64,000 nucleotides of DNA from Betaproteobacteria bacterium (GTDB lineage: Bacteria > Pseudomonadota > Gammaproteobacteria > Burkholderiales > Ga0077523), in contig JANXYG010000050.1 in assembly GCA_025350245.1 (NCBI GenBank), positions 64,321-128,320 of the forward strand, read 5' to 3'. Within the stretch, counting starts at the first letter, position 1; the number at the start of each line of letters is the position of its first letter. This document shows, in pieces, positions 55,137 through 63,925 of the stretch. A model generated the notes under the pieces. That model was not told the origin of the DNA and did not search any database. It saw nothing but the letters and a program-made list of their open reading frames with translations. The position numbers were made by a program, and so were the translations under genes.

Positions 55137-56471
55137 TCACCTGGCGGCCGCCGCGGCAACGAGTTCCCGCCGTCCGCGGGCCGGGTCCACACCCACCAGG
55201 ATGCCGAGTCCGGCGACGAAGAAGCCTCCCGTGACCAGAATGGCGAGCCGGTGGTCTCCGCCCGAAAACCAATTGACCAGGCCGTAGGTGAGCGGCCCGA
55301 GGATCGACGACAGCTTCACGGCCAGGCCCCAGAGGCCGAAGAACTCGGCCCGCCGGTCGTCGGGGCTCAGATAGCCCACCAGCGCCCGGCCCGCCGACTG
55401 GCTGGCGCCGAGGCACAGCCCGGCGAGATTCGCCGCTACCCAGAAGATCGCCGGCGAGGTTGCCTGCCACGCGACCAGCACCGTCACACACCAGCCCACC
55501 AGGGTACCGGCCACGGTGCGCACGTGACCGAGACGATCCTGCACTTGGCCGAACGCAAGCGCACCGATGCTGGCGGTCACGTTGACCACCATCACCAGCA
55601 GGATGGTGTCGCTGGTCTTGAAGCCCATTGCCTGCTGGGCATAGATCGCCGCCAGGGCGATGACGGTCTGCACGCCGGCCTGGTAGCACAGGATGCAAAC
55701 CAGGAATCGGGCCAGGTCACGATGCTGGCGGGCCTGGCGCAACGTCGCGAGAGTACGCGCGATCGCACCGGAAGCTCCCGCCGCCGCCGATACCGGGAAG
55801 GGCTCGGCACGTTCGCGCATGAAGATGAATGTCGGCAGGCTTGCCACGGCGAAGAGCGCCGCCGTGATCAGCATGGTTATCGGCACGAACTCGGCCGCGC
55901 CCGCCCCTGCCCCCTGCGCGAAGGTGACATAGCCCAGGCACAGCCCGAGACTCACCAGACCGCCGAGATAGCCAAATGCCCAGCCCCAGCCCGACACCTT
56001 GCCAAGCGCTTCGGTCCGCGCGAGTTCGGGCAGGAAGGCGGCGATGATGTTCTCGCCGGTGCCAAAGAAGAAATTCGAGACCACGAGCGCGGCCACGGCC
56101 AGCGCGAGATCACCCGGCCCGGCGAGCGCCAGTGCCGCGGTCCCGGCGATGCAACCGATCGTGGTAAACAGCAGCACTCGCTTCTTGGCGCCGTGGGCAT
56201 CGGCCCAGGCGCCCACCACCGGCGCGGTCAGCACGATCACCGCGTACGAAACGGACAATGCCGCCGTCCAGGCAAACGTCGCCCAGGCGGCGTTGCCCGC
56301 CACGACCGCGACAAAATAGGCATTGAAGATGGCAGTGATCACCACCGTGGTGTAACCGGAATTGGCGAAGTCGTAACACGCCCACGCCCAGACCTCGCGT
56401 GACCGCACGCCTTGGTTCAGATACCTGCCGGATCCGGGAACCGGTTCGGGGCGGCTACCTGAAATCGCCAT
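55137..56471 (-). CDS. MFS transporter, UMF1/Atg22-like family
   Basis: A 444-aa membrane protein with about 12 helices. The N-terminal segment WAWACYDFANSGYTTVVITAIF and the GWGWAFGYLGGL loop are typical of the UMF1 (vacuole effluxer Atg22-like) branch of the major facilitator superfamily. Also seen: GAWADAHGAKKRVLL (the MFS loop 2-3 motif) and SQSAGRALVGYLSPDDRRAEFFGLW. Substrate unknown; eukaryotic relatives export amino acids. ATG at 56471 is preferred to an upstream TTG. It lies downstream of the amidohydrolase gene, 63 bp away. Confidence 0.9.
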   Translation of the reverse strand: MAISGSRPEPVPGSGRYLNQGVRSREVWAWACYDFANSGYTTVVITAIFNAYFVAVVAGNAAWATFAWTAALSVSYAVIVLTAPVVGAWADAHGAKKRVLLFTTIGCIAGTAALALAGPGDLALAVAALVVSNFFFGTGENIIAAFLPELARTEALGKVSGWGWAFGYLGGLVSLGLCLGYVTFAQGAGAGAAEFVPITMLITAALFAVASLPTFIFMRERAEPFPVSAAAGASGAIARTLATLRQARQHRDLARFLVCILCYQAGVQTVIALAAIYAQQAMGFKTSDTILLVMVVNVTASIGALAFGQVQDRLGHVRTVAGTLVGWCVTVLVAWQATSPAIFWVAANLAGLCLGASQSAGRALVGYLSPDDRRAEFFGLWGLAVKLSSILGPLTYGLVNWFSGGDHRLAILVTGGFFVAGLGILVGVDPARGRRELVAAAAAR

Positions 56472-56534
56472 GCTCGGCGCCCCGTTCGCAGGCAACGCAC
56501 AGCGTCGGGCGGCGCGCCGGAACGGCGCAACCGC

Positions 56535-58214
56535 TCATGCCTGGAATTGCCGCAACAACTGCCCAGCCAGAGGGGCATCCGGTATTGCCCCGGCGCCATC
56601 GACCAGACGCAGCCCGTTGACCCACACGCCATGTACCCCGAGACCCGGGGTCACCAGGCGAGACGCCCCGCCGGGCAGGTCGTGCACCCGTTTTGCGTCC
56701 CCCCGGCCCACGACGGCCGGATCGAACAGCAGCAGGTCGGCCCATGCGCCGCTCTCGAGCCGCCCGCGATCGGCGATACCGAACGCAGCGGCGGCTTCAC
56801 TGGTGAGGCGCTGGACCGCGCGTTCGAGCGACATGGCGCCACGTTCGCGCACCCAGTGCCCGAGTACATGCAAGCCGAATCCCGCGTCGCAAAAAAACTC
56901 CAGATGTGCGCCGGCGTCGGACAACGAGATCAGGGCATTCGGATCGACGAGCATGCGCTGTACCGCGTCTTCATCGGAATTGAGCAACGTCGCGATGAAC
57001 TGGGTCTGGAGATCCTCGGATAGCGCCAGATCGAGCATCCAATCGAGTGGATGGCAGCCGGCCCGCGCGGCGGCGACCGCCACGGTGACACCTTCCAGGT
57101 GCGCATTGGCGGCATCGCGAGCCCGCAGCACCTGCATCAGATGCCACTCGCCGTTGAACATGCGTCGTGCCGGCCGATCGAGTTCGGCACGCACGGCGGC
57201 ACGGAAGGACTCGTCGGCCAGCAGCGCCCGGTAACGCCCCGGATCATGCTCGGCCATCGCCGGCTTCCAGGCCAGCAAGCCCTCGAGCACATAAGGCGAC
57301 TCGAACGTGAACTCGAAGGTCAGCGGGCAGGCCGAGACGGCCCCGTAGAGCCGCCGGCCGCGGGCACGCGCCGACGCGATGTGTTCGAGATCCTCGAACA
57401 CGGCCTCGGGAGAGACGTTGCTGTGCAGCAGTGCCGCCACGATGAACGGGCGGCCGGCCGCGGCGGCCAATTCCTCGAGCCACGGCACCGGCGTGGCGGG
57501 GCCCTTGGTAATCATCAGCGCGCCATGACCAGACTCGGCCAGCGCCCCGGTCAGGGATCGCATCTCGGCATCATCGGCGAGCCGCGATGGCATCGGGATG
57601 CCGCTCTCGCCATTGTGCTGCGGCGACACTGTGGTCGAAAAACCGACGGCACCGGCACGCATGGCTTCCAGCACGATCTCGCGCATGGTGGCGATCTCAC
57701 CGGCATCGGCGGCGCGCGCGGACGCGTCGGACCCCATGACCCAGGTGCGCACCGAGGAGTGGCCCACGAACACCGCCGCATTGGGCCCGAGTCCGCGTCG
57801 CTCGATGGCGTCGAGGTACTGCGGGAAGGTCTCGAAATCCCATTGAATCCCGCGTTCGAGCGCGGCAAGCGACATGCCCTCGACATGGGTCAGGTTGCGC
57901 ATGACCCGGTCACGATCGGGCGGGCGGCACGGGGCGATGGTGAACCCGCAATTTCCCATCACCACGGTGCTCACACCCAGGGCAGGAGACGGCGAAAGAT
58001 GGGGATCCCAGGTGATCTGCGCGTCGTAGTGGGTGTGGGTATCGATGATGCCGGGCGCAAGCACGAGACCGTCAGCGTCGATGCGCTCATGTGCCGCGCC
58101 AGGATCGGGACCGATACCGGCGATACGGCCGTCGGTGACAGCGAGACTGCCTTGAAACGCCGGACGGCCGCTACCGTCGACGATGGTGGCATTGGCGATC
58201 AAGAGATCGTGCAT
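56535..58214 (-). CDS. N-acyl-D-amino-acid deacylase family amidohydrolase
   Basis: A 559-aa amidohydrolase of the D-aminoacylase group. Zinc ligands: GIIDTHTHYDAQITWDP (H-x-H), the bridging Cys/Glu region MGNCGFTIAPCRP, LLHSNVS and the catalytic Asp in ISLSDAGAHLEFF. A C-terminal beta domain (SGAWADLLLFDP) follows. Relatives remove acyl groups from N-acyl-D-amino acids, but many act on other amides, so the substrate is open. A cupin gene ends 4 bp upstream of it and an MFS transporter lies downstream, which suggests a small catabolic unit. Confidence 0.9.
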   Translation of the reverse strand: MHDLLIANATIVDGSGRPAFQGSLAVTDGRIAGIGPDPGAAHERIDADGLVLAPGIIDTHTHYDAQITWDPHLSPSPALGVSTVVMGNCGFTIAPCRPPDRDRVMRNLTHVEGMSLAALERGIQWDFETFPQYLDAIERRGLGPNAAVFVGHSSVRTWVMGSDASARAADAGEIATMREIVLEAMRAGAVGFSTTVSPQHNGESGIPMPSRLADDAEMRSLTGALAESGHGALMITKGPATPVPWLEELAAAAGRPFIVAALLHSNVSPEAVFEDLEHIASARARGRRLYGAVSACPLTFEFTFESPYVLEGLLAWKPAMAEHDPGRYRALLADESFRAAVRAELDRPARRMFNGEWHLMQVLRARDAANAHLEGVTVAVAAARAGCHPLDWMLDLALSEDLQTQFIATLLNSDEDAVQRMLVDPNALISLSDAGAHLEFFCDAGFGLHVLGHWVRERGAMSLERAVQRLTSEAAAAFGIADRGRLESGAWADLLLFDPAVVGRGDAKRVHDLPGGASRLVTPGLGVHGVWVNGLRLVDGAGAIPDAPLAGQLLRQFQA

Positions 58215-58218
58215 GGTG

Positions 58219-58590
58219 TCAGTCCTTGGTGAGCAATTCGGTGTCGTCGTGAGAATAGGCGGGGGAGCAGGCACACAGCAGCACCAGCGGTTCGCCACCG
58301 GTATTTTCGAGACGGTGGGCCACACCCGGCGGGATGCATACGGTATCACCAGCCCGCACCGCCAGACGCTCGCGACCCAGGATCATCCACCCGCTACCAC
58401 GCGTGAAGTGATAAATCTCCTCGGTCCGCCGGTGCCGGTGCAGCAAGGTCGAGTCGCCGGGCGCCACCGTGGCTTCCGCGAGGCTTTGCGCAAGGTTCCC
58501 CTGCACCGACGGATGCATGAGCTCGCGAATCTCGGAGCCGTCGCGCGTGACGTAGGGTTCGACCACGGCGCGTGAGGACCTGAATGCCAT
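58219..58590 (-). CDS. Cupin domain protein
   Basis: A 123-aa single-domain cupin. Motif 1 reads PGDSTLLHRHRRTEEIYHFTRGSG-like (58395-58465) with H-x-H and Glu metal ligands; motif 2 reads AGDTVCIPPGVAHRLENTG with the final His. It could be an isomerase or binding protein. The amidohydrolase ATG follows 4 bp after its stop, so they form an operon, and a role with the amidohydrolase substrate is plausible. Confidence 0.88.
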   Translation of the reverse strand: MAFRSSRAVVEPYVTRDGSEIRELMHPSVQGNLAQSLAEATVAPGDSTLLHRHRRTEEIYHFTRGSGWMILGRERLAVRAGDTVCIPPGVAHRLENTGGEPLVLLCACSPAYSHDDTELLTKD

Positions 58591-58598
58591 GGCCGCAG

Positions 58599-58626
58599 TT
58601 TACCGGGACCGACAGGCTGCTAGAAT
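58599..58626 (+). promoter_or_regulatory. Candidate sigma-70 promoter
   Basis: TTTACC (58599-58604), 16-bp spacer, TAGAAT (58621-58626). It points at the small secreted-protein gene whose ATG is 6 bp further on, so that transcript would be nearly leaderless. Confidence 0.4.
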
Positions 58627-58632
58627 CCATGG

Positions 58633-58860
58633 ATGAATACCGTTTGTCGTGGCGTCGTCGTGGCGCTGGCTTGCACTTGGGCATGTGCCGGTAGCGGCGC
58701 CGATGCGCCCGCACCCGAGCGCCCCCGCGACGCCGCTGAAGCCGTGCAGGAAGGCAACGTCAAGAACTGGGTCGAGTACTACCAGCGCACCCGCCCCCAG
58801 GCGAAGCCCCCCGCCGCCCCACCGGAACCTCCCGGCAAGCCCCAACCCACCCCACGCTAA
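58633..58860 (+). CDS. Small exported Pro-rich protein of unknown function
   Basis: A 75-aa product with an N-terminal signal (CRGVVVALACTWACAGSGADA; a lipobox-like A-C may make it a lipoprotein), a short helical stretch EAVQEGNVKNWVEYYQRTRP, and a Pro/Lys-rich tail. The EGNVKNWVEYYQRTRP pattern resembles small betaproteobacterial proteins I have seen unnamed. A plausible promoter lies directly upstream and a hairpin downstream, supporting a real single gene. Confidence 0.65.
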   Translation: MNTVCRGVVVALACTWACAGSGADAPAPERPRDAAEAVQEGNVKNWVEYYQRTRPQAKPPAAPPEPPGKPQPTPR

Positions 58861-58875
58861 AACGCTCACCCCGGG

Positions 58876-58896
58876 GCGAGGGATCGGCGCCCTCGC
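58876..58896. terminator. Hairpin between convergent genes
   Basis: GCGAGGG (58876-58882) / CCCTCGC (58890-58896) with a 7-nt loop, between the stops of the small exported protein and yqhA. No U-tract on either side, so activity as an intrinsic terminator is uncertain. Confidence 0.4.
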
Positions 58897-58910
58897 GATC
58901 GGTCCGGTCA

Positions 58911-59468
58911 TCAGCGCGCGTCCTTGTCACCGGTCGCAGGCGGCGCTTCGGGCCCGTCGGACGCATGGGTCAGGTACAACGCGAGACCGACCAGCGAGAT
59001 CGCCCCGCCGAGGTACAGCAGGTCCAGCACCGAATCGATCGTCATCTTCACCGCGTGCTCGAACAGCTTGACGATCAGGATCATGAGGATGACCTTGGCC
59101 AGGCGCTGCTTGAGATCATCGAGCGTTTCGATCACCAGTATCTTGCTCGAGGTGCGTGATCCGCGCGCCTCGTCGATGTCGCTCACGAACAGTTCGTAGA
59201 GACCGAGCGCGAACATGAGCATCACGGTCGCCAGCAGGTAACCATCGACCACTTCGACGACGTGGGTGACCGTGTCGTCGCGCAGATCCTTGCGCGCGGC
59301 GGCGTCCAGCGTCGAGTCGGCGTACTGCAGCATGTGAACCACCGTGTACCAGACGTCGATCGTGGTCATGTAGAACACGGCGAAACTCGCCACCATGCTC
59401 GCGATGACGGCGATGACAACGACGAACCGACTGCGCCAGAGGGCACCCTCGAACAGCTTCTGGATCAT
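58911..59468 (-). CDS. YqhA family (UPF0114) membrane protein
   Basis: A 185-aa inner-membrane protein with four probable helices (RFVVVIAVIASMVASFAVFY, GYLLATVMLMFALGLYELFV, VILMILIVKLFEHAV and LLYLGGAISLVGLALYLT). The blocks LFVSDIDEA and SSKILVIETLDDLKQRLAKV are typical of UPF0114/YqhA. Function is unknown. Start at the ATG at 59468; divergent from the cytochrome gene over 159 bp. Confidence 0.9.
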   Translation of the reverse strand: MIQKLFEGALWRSRFVVVIAVIASMVASFAVFYMTTIDVWYTVVHMLQYADSTLDAAARKDLRDDTVTHVVEVVDGYLLATVMLMFALGLYELFVSDIDEARGSRTSSKILVIETLDDLKQRLAKVILMILIVKLFEHAVKMTIDSVLDLLYLGGAISLVGLALYLTHASDGPEAPPATGDKDAR

Positions 59469-59627
59469 GGAAAATTGGTTTTTCGATGATGCGGCAGCGA
59501 TGATTATAGGCAGTCACCCGCGCACAGGTGCGGACCGCCGGTTGCCGATGCGGTAGTAGTCCGCTACCACCCCGGACGCGATCGGGGTGAATAGCATGGC
59601 GCATCGAGTCACAGGCGGAGAATCAGG

Positions 59628-60008
59628 ATGCGAAGCAAGTGGCGGATCGTGCCTGTGATGATGGCGGGCTTCATGTGCACGACAGCGTGGACACAGGACG
59701 ATCTTGCCGCCGGCCGCAAGCTGGCGCTCAACCAGTGCGGCGTGTGTCACGTGTTCAAGGCCGGCGAACCGAACCGGCAGGGCCCCGGCCTGTTCGGTGT
59801 CGTCGGGCGCGCGGCCGGGTCCATGGCGGGCTTCACCTACTCCGAGGCGTTCACCAAGGCACTGGGTGGCAAGACCTGGGACGCCCCGGCGCTCGACCGC
59901 TGGCTGACCGATCCGCAGGCGGTCGCGCCTGGCACCGTGATGCTTTATCGGCAGGACGATCCCGACCAACGCACCGCGCTCATTCACTACCTCGAATCGC
60001 TGCGGTGA
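59628..60008 (+). CDS. Class I cytochrome c (c2-like)
   Basis: A 126-aa exported monoheme cytochrome: signal peptide about 1-22 (MAGFMCTTAWTQ), heme site CGVCH at 37-41, GPGLFGVVGRAAGSMAGFTYS, and distal Met in PGTVMLYRQDDP. It resembles mitochondrial-type/c2 soluble electron carriers rather than the short cytochromes at 9-10 kb. GGAG lies about 8 nt before the ATG. It converges on the enolase-superfamily gene. Confidence 0.93.
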   Translation: MRSKWRIVPVMMAGFMCTTAWTQDDLAAGRKLALNQCGVCHVFKAGEPNRQGPGLFGVVGRAAGSMAGFTYSEAFTKALGGKTWDAPALDRWLTDPQAVAPGTVMLYRQDDPDQRTALIHYLESLR

Positions 60009-60041
60009 AAAGACAAAAATAGACCCACCGGGGGTGGGTCT
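60008..60041 (-). terminator. Rho-independent terminator for the enolase-superfamily gene
   Basis: Perfect 9-bp stem AGACCCACC (60021-60029) / GGTGGGTCT (60033-60041) with a 3-nt loop. On the minus strand the hairpin is followed by ATTTTTGTCTTTT, a good U-rich tract, so it should end transcription of the minus-strand gene that stops at 60078. On the plus strand there is no U-tract. Confidence 0.7.
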
Positions 60042-60077
60042 GAAGTTACCGAGGATCTCGGTGGGCAATCGAGGCGG

Positions 60078-61226
60078 TCACGCGGCGCGGTAGCGCGTCA
60101 GCACCTCGCGGTTAACCTCGATGCCGAGGCCGGGCCGCGACGGAATGTCGATCCAGCCGCCGTGCTGTTGCACCGGTTCGTCCACCAGTTGCTGCCGGAA
60201 CGGATGCGAAGACCGGTCGTATTCGAAGATCGGCTCCTCGGCGAAGATCGAATGATGTGCAACCGGTACCGCGGCGATCAATTGCAGTGATGCCGCCTGC
60301 GCGATGGCCGAACCCCACACATGCGGATTCACCTGCACCCCATGCGCCTGGGCCAGCGCGATGATGTGCCGGCACGCCGTGAATCCGCCCGCGGACCCGA
60401 TGTCGGGTTGCGCGATATCCACCGCTCCCGCCGCGAAGAAGTCGCGAAAACCATAGAGCGTGTGCTCGTTCTCGCCGCCGGCGATCGGCATCGTCAGGCT
60501 GCGTCGCACCTCCCGGTAGCCGGCTGCATGCTCCGGTGCAACCGGCTCCTCGTACCACCGCAGGTTGAACGGTTCGAGCATCCGCCCGAGCCGGATGGCG
60601 TCGGCGACGCCGTAGGCGTGGTTGGTATCGACCATCAGGGTCACGGGATGGCCGGCGAGCGCAGTGCCGATCGACTGCATCACCGCCGCGTCGTCGGCAA
60701 GACCGTAGCCGAGCTTCACCTTCATGGCCCGGAAGCCGGCTGCCACGTGGGCCAGCGCTTCCTCGCCCAGGCGGACCGCCTCGCCCTGCCCGCTCAGGCG
60801 GTAGAACCCGGTGGCGTAGGCCTGCACCCGATCGCGAAAAGCGCCCCCGAGCAACCGGTGCACCGGCAGGCCCGCAGCCTTGCCGCAGATATCCCACAGG
60901 GCGATGTCGATCGCGCTGATCGCGGCGATCACCGAGCCCTTGCGACCGTAGTCGCGGGTCGAGTGATACATGCGGTGCCAGAGAACTTCGGTGTCGCGCG
61001 GATCCGCGCCGAGCAGCAGCGGTGTCAGCGCATGCTCGATGGTGGCGGTGGCGATCGCGGGCGGCTCCAGCCCCTGCGCGAACGCCTCGCCCCAGCCGGT
61101 GATGCCGGCGTCGGTGGCAACCTCGACGATCGTCGCCGATCGCTGCCGAACCCATCCCTGCGAGAAAGCGAACGGATGCTCAAGCGCCGTCCGCAGCGGG
61201 TAGACGGTGATGCCGGTGATTTTCAT
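60078..61226 (-). CDS. Mandelate racemase/muconate lactonizing enzyme family protein
   Basis: A 382-aa enolase-superfamily enzyme. The capping domain opens MKITGITVYPLRTAL. In the barrel: the acid/base Lys motif AMKVKLGYG (K-x-K), metal ligands Asp in VDTNHAYG, Glu in WYEEPV and Glu in AGGENEHT, then QPDIGSAGG and His in NPHVWGS. This suits a sugar-acid dehydratase or racemase; the exact substrate cannot be told. Its ATG overlaps the stop of the Rap1a-like gene upstream, so the two are co-translated. A terminator follows. Confidence 0.9.
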   Translation of the reverse strand: MKITGITVYPLRTALEHPFAFSQGWVRQRSATIVEVATDAGITGWGEAFAQGLEPPAIATATIEHALTPLLLGADPRDTEVLWHRMYHSTRDYGRKGSVIAAISAIDIALWDICGKAAGLPVHRLLGGAFRDRVQAYATGFYRLSGQGEAVRLGEEALAHVAAGFRAMKVKLGYGLADDAAVMQSIGTALAGHPVTLMVDTNHAYGVADAIRLGRMLEPFNLRWYEEPVAPEHAAGYREVRRSLTMPIAGGENEHTLYGFRDFFAAGAVDIAQPDIGSAGGFTACRHIIALAQAHGVQVNPHVWGSAIAQAASLQLIAAVPVAHHSIFAEEPIFEYDRSSHPFRQQLVDEPVQQHGGWIDIPSRPGLGIEVNREVLTRYRAA

Positions 61227-61534
61227 TTCGGGCAGGGGAAGGCGGTTCTCAGGCCCTGGATGATGAGGTACCTCTGCGGTCGCCACATCGAGGTGGGGTT
61301 GTCCTCGAAATAGCGCAGCACCGCCTCGAAACGGGCGTCGGCACGATTCTCTGCCGGCGTGCAGAAGACGCTGCCGTCCCATTTGTCGGCCGCGTTGTCG
61401 ATGTAGCGCTGGGCCAGCTCGCGCTTCGACGGCTGGCGCATCAGCTTGAGGAAGTCGTCGCCGTCGACCTCGGCCAGTACTGCGGTGCCCCAGGCCAGCA
61501 TGAGCGGCAAGGAAAACCAGGCAAGATGCCTCAT
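61223..61534 (-). CDS. Secreted Rap1a/Tai-like domain protein
   Basis: A 103-aa protein with a signal peptide (residues 1-21, LPLMLAWGTAVLA) and a Rap1a/Tai-type helical domain: YIDNAADKWDGSVFCTP, FEAVLRYFEDNPTSMWRPQR, LIIQGLRTAFPCP. The last segment is close to the usual family ending, ALREAFPCP. Serratia Rap1a is a type VI secretion immunity protein, but many orphans have no known partner. Here it overlaps the enolase-superfamily gene (ATGA) and no T6SS gene is nearby, so an immunity role is unproven. Confidence 0.72.
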   Translation of the reverse strand: MRHLAWFSLPLMLAWGTAVLAEVDGDDFLKLMRQPSKRELAQRYIDNAADKWDGSVFCTPAENRADARFEAVLRYFEDNPTSMWRPQRYLIIQGLRTAFPCPK

Positions 61535-61619
61535 CGAAGACCTTTCGTCAGAACCGGAGCGACGATCGAGGCCGCTGCGCGCCGAGCACCGGCGACGCCA
61601 CCCGGTAAATCCCGAAGAC

Positions 61620-61695
61620 TGGTGCCGCTGGCCGGATTCGAACTGGCGACCTTCGCATTACGAATGCGCTGCTCTACCAACTGAGCTACAGCGGC
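61620..61695 (-). tRNA. tRNA-Thr (anticodon CGU)
   Basis: 76-nt cloverleaf on the minus strand with the 3' CCA encoded. Acceptor GCCGCUG pairs with CAGCGGC; D arm GCUCAGUUGGUAGAGC; anticodon loop UUCGUAA gives anticodon CGU (codon ACG); T arm GCCAGUUCGAAUCCGGC. The anticodon arm closely matches the E. coli tRNA-Thr(CGU). Confidence 0.97.
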
Positions 61696-61733
61696 ACGAC
61701 GGGCGCGCATGATAGCCAAAAACCCCCGATCCG

Positions 61734-62516
61734 TCAGCGATGGCGGAAGGCGGGCTTGCGTTTCTCGACGAACGCCGCCATTCCTTCCTTCTGGTCTTCG
61801 GTGGCAAAGGCCGAGTGGAACAGGCGCCGCTCGAAGCGCACGCCCTCGGTCAGCGTGGTCTCGAATGCACGATTCACGGCTTCCTTCGCCATCATCACGA
61901 TCGGCAGGCTGAGCTCGGCGATACGGCCGGCGGTGGCCACCGCATCATCGATGAGCTGGGCAACCGGAACCACCCGGCTGACCAGTCCGACACGCTCGGC
62001 TTCAGCGGCGTCCATCATCCGCGCCTGTCCGAGCAACACCATTTCCATCGCCTTCGACTTGCCGACGAAACGCGGCAGCCGCTGAGTGCCACCGGCACCC
62101 GGAATGATGCCGAGGTTGATCTCGGGCTGTCCGAATCTGGCGTTGTCGGCGGCGATGATGAAGTCGCACATCATCGCGAGCTCGCAACCGCCACCGAGCG
62201 CGTAACCGGCAACAGCCGCGATCACCGGCTTGCGGCAACGCGTGACCCGCTCCCATTCGGCGGTGATGAAATCGGCCTTGTAGACGTCCATGTACGACTG
62301 GTCTTTCATGGCCTTGATATCCGCGCCGGCCGCGAATGCCTTGTCGCTGCCGGTGATGACGATGCAACCGATACCCTCGTCGGCCTCGAAGGCGTCGAGG
62401 GCGGCGGCGAGTTCGCTCATCAGTGCCGGCGACAGCGCGTTCAACGCCTTGGGACGGTTGAGGGTGATGACACCGACCTTGCCGCGGATGTCGGAGAGGA
62501 TGTTCTCGTAGGTCAT
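61734..62516 (-). CDS. Enoyl-CoA hydratase, PaaF type
   Basis: A 260-aa crotonase: [16 protein letters not shown]-type oxyanion segment, [20 protein letters not shown], and both catalytic Glu residues ([20 protein letters not shown] gives Glu in QPEI; the second, at GAGG, is Gly as in many variants). It hydrates 2-enoyl-CoAs in beta-oxidation or phenylacetate catabolism. It is divergent from the PaaG-like gene over 140 bp. ATG at 62516. Confidence 0.92.
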   Translation of the reverse strand: MTYENILSDIRGKVGVITLNRPKALNALSPALMSELAAALDAFEADEGIGCIVITGSDKAFAAGADIKAMKDQSYMDVYKADFITAEWERVTRCRKPVIAAVAGYALGGGCELAMMCDFIIAADNARFGQPEINLGIIPGAGGTQRLPRFVGKSKAMEMVLLGQARMMDAAEAERVGLVSRVVPVAQLIDDAVATAGRIAELSLPIVMMAKEAVNRAFETTLTEGVRFERRLFHSAFATEDQKEGMAAFVEKRKPAFRHR

Positions 62517-62656
62517 GGCTGATGCTCTTGGTTGGGTGGAGATGGGAATGGGATATCGTTCGGTCGGCGGGGCTGGCCGGCAGCATATCGGCAGGCGCCG
62601 AGCGCGGGCCGGCTGGCGCCGCCATGATCCAGGACAACATGCCACGACAGGGACCA

Positions 62657-63451
62657 ATGATGGATTTCTCCACGATTCTATGGGATGTGACCGACGGCGT
62701 CGCCACGATCACGCTCAACCGCCCCGAGCGCCTCAACAGCTTCACCGAGACCATGCATGCGGAACTGCGCGTCGCACTCGACCGGGTCGAGACACCGGGC
62801 GTGGCACGGGTGCTGATCCTCACCGGCGCGGGGCGTGGCTTCTCGGCCGGGCAGGACCTGAGTGACGCCATGGACACATCCGGCGCCATCCATTTCGATG
62901 CCGGATCATCGCTCGAGAAGAACTACAACGTCATGTTGACCCGCTTGCGCGCGCTGCCGATGCCGGTGATCGCCGCGGTCAATGGCGTGGCGGCCGGCGC
63001 CGCCGCCAACCTCGCGCTGGGCTGCGACTTGGTGATCGCCGCGCGCTCAGCGTCGTTCCTGCAGGCGTTCGCGCGCATCGGCCTGATTCCCGACGCCGGC
63101 GGCACCCATAGCCTGGTGCACCGGATCGGGCTGCAGCGGGCGATGGGTCTGGCGATGCTCGCCGAACCGTTGCCGGCCGAAACGGCGGCACAGTGGGGCC
63201 TGATCTGGAAATGCGTCGACGACGACCGCCTGGCGGACGAAGTGCAAACGCTGGCACGCAAGCTCGCTAGCGGACCGACGCACGCCTACGCGCTGATGAA
63301 GCGGGCCATCTATGCCGGCGCCGACAACAACTTCGAACAACAGCTTGCGCTCGAGGTTGTCTTGCAGCGCGAAGCCGGGATGAGCGCCGATTTCAGGGAA
63401 GGGGTTGCCGCGTTCCTGGGTAAGCGCCCACCGGTGTTCACCGGGAAGTAG
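62657..63451 (+). CDS. paaG: Enoyl-CoA isomerase, PaaG type
   Basis: A 264-aa crotonase-fold protein matching PaaG, which isomerises the 1,2-epoxyphenylacetyl-CoA ring to the oxepin: [34 protein letters not shown], and the catalytic Asp in [16 protein letters not shown] with FLQAFARIG. Two ATGs lie at 62657 and 62660; I use the first. With the divergent PaaF-like gene it suggests phenylacetate or aromatic-CoA catabolism, but paaABCDE, paaK and paaZ are not in the window. Confidence 0.88.
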   Translation: MMDFSTILWDVTDGVATITLNRPERLNSFTETMHAELRVALDRVETPGVARVLILTGAGRGFSAGQDLSDAMDTSGAIHFDAGSSLEKNYNVMLTRLRALPMPVIAAVNGVAAGAAANLALGCDLVIAARSASFLQAFARIGLIPDAGGTHSLVHRIGLQRAMGLAMLAEPLPAETAAQWGLIWKCVDDDRLADEVQTLARKLASGPTHAYALMKRAIYAGADNNFEQQLALEVVLQREAGMSADFREGVAAFLGKRPPVFTGK

Positions 63452-63502
63452 GCCGGTCGCCGCGATCCCGGACGGGACGGCGGGCGCACCACCGACCTGC
63501 CG

Positions 63503-63925
63503 CTACACCGATGCGTCGCGGATGCGGATGATGATGTCGAGGCCGTCGGCGCACTTTCCCGGCGGCAGCGAGGGCAGCCCGGCAAGGTCGAACAGGCTGG
63601 CATCGATATCGGTGATCTCGCCGGTGACGACATCGTAGAAATGATGGTGCGGCCCCGTGTTGGGGTCGTAGAACACCTTGCTGGGGTCGACGATCACTTC
63701 CCGCACCAGGCGCTTTTCGACGAACAGCTTGAGCGTGTTGTAGACGGTGGCCTTGGAGGTCTCGGTGTGACGGCCATTCACCGCCGTCATCACCTGATCC
63801 GCCGACAGGTGTTCCATGCGACCGAACAGGGCGAGCGCGATCTCGATGCGCTGGTGCGTCGGCGTGATGCCGTGGGCCCGGAGCGCCTCGACCAGCTGAT
63901 CCCTCGACAGGCGGGTTTTTTCCAT
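63503..63925 (-). CDS. Fur-family transcriptional regulator (Irr/PerR-like)
   Basis: A 140-aa metalloregulator: winged helix (THQRIEIALALFGRMEHLSADQ, SKATVYNTLKLFVEKRLVRE) and dimerisation domain with the His-rich segment GPHHHFYDVVTGEITDID. The C-terminal C-x2-C structural zinc pairs of Fur and PerR are absent, with one Cys only, which points to the Irr-like branch that senses iron or heme, or to an atypical PerR. Upstream, TTGTTATCCTAAAC on the minus strand, 8-21 bp before the ATG, could be its operator or promoter. It converges on the paaG-type gene. Confidence 0.88.
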   Translation of the reverse strand: MEKTRLSRDQLVEALRAHGITPTHQRIEIALALFGRMEHLSADQVMTAVNGRHTETSKATVYNTLKLFVEKRLVREVIVDPSKVFYDPNTGPHHHFYDVVTGEITDIDASLFDLAGLPSLPPGKCADGLDIIIRIRDASV

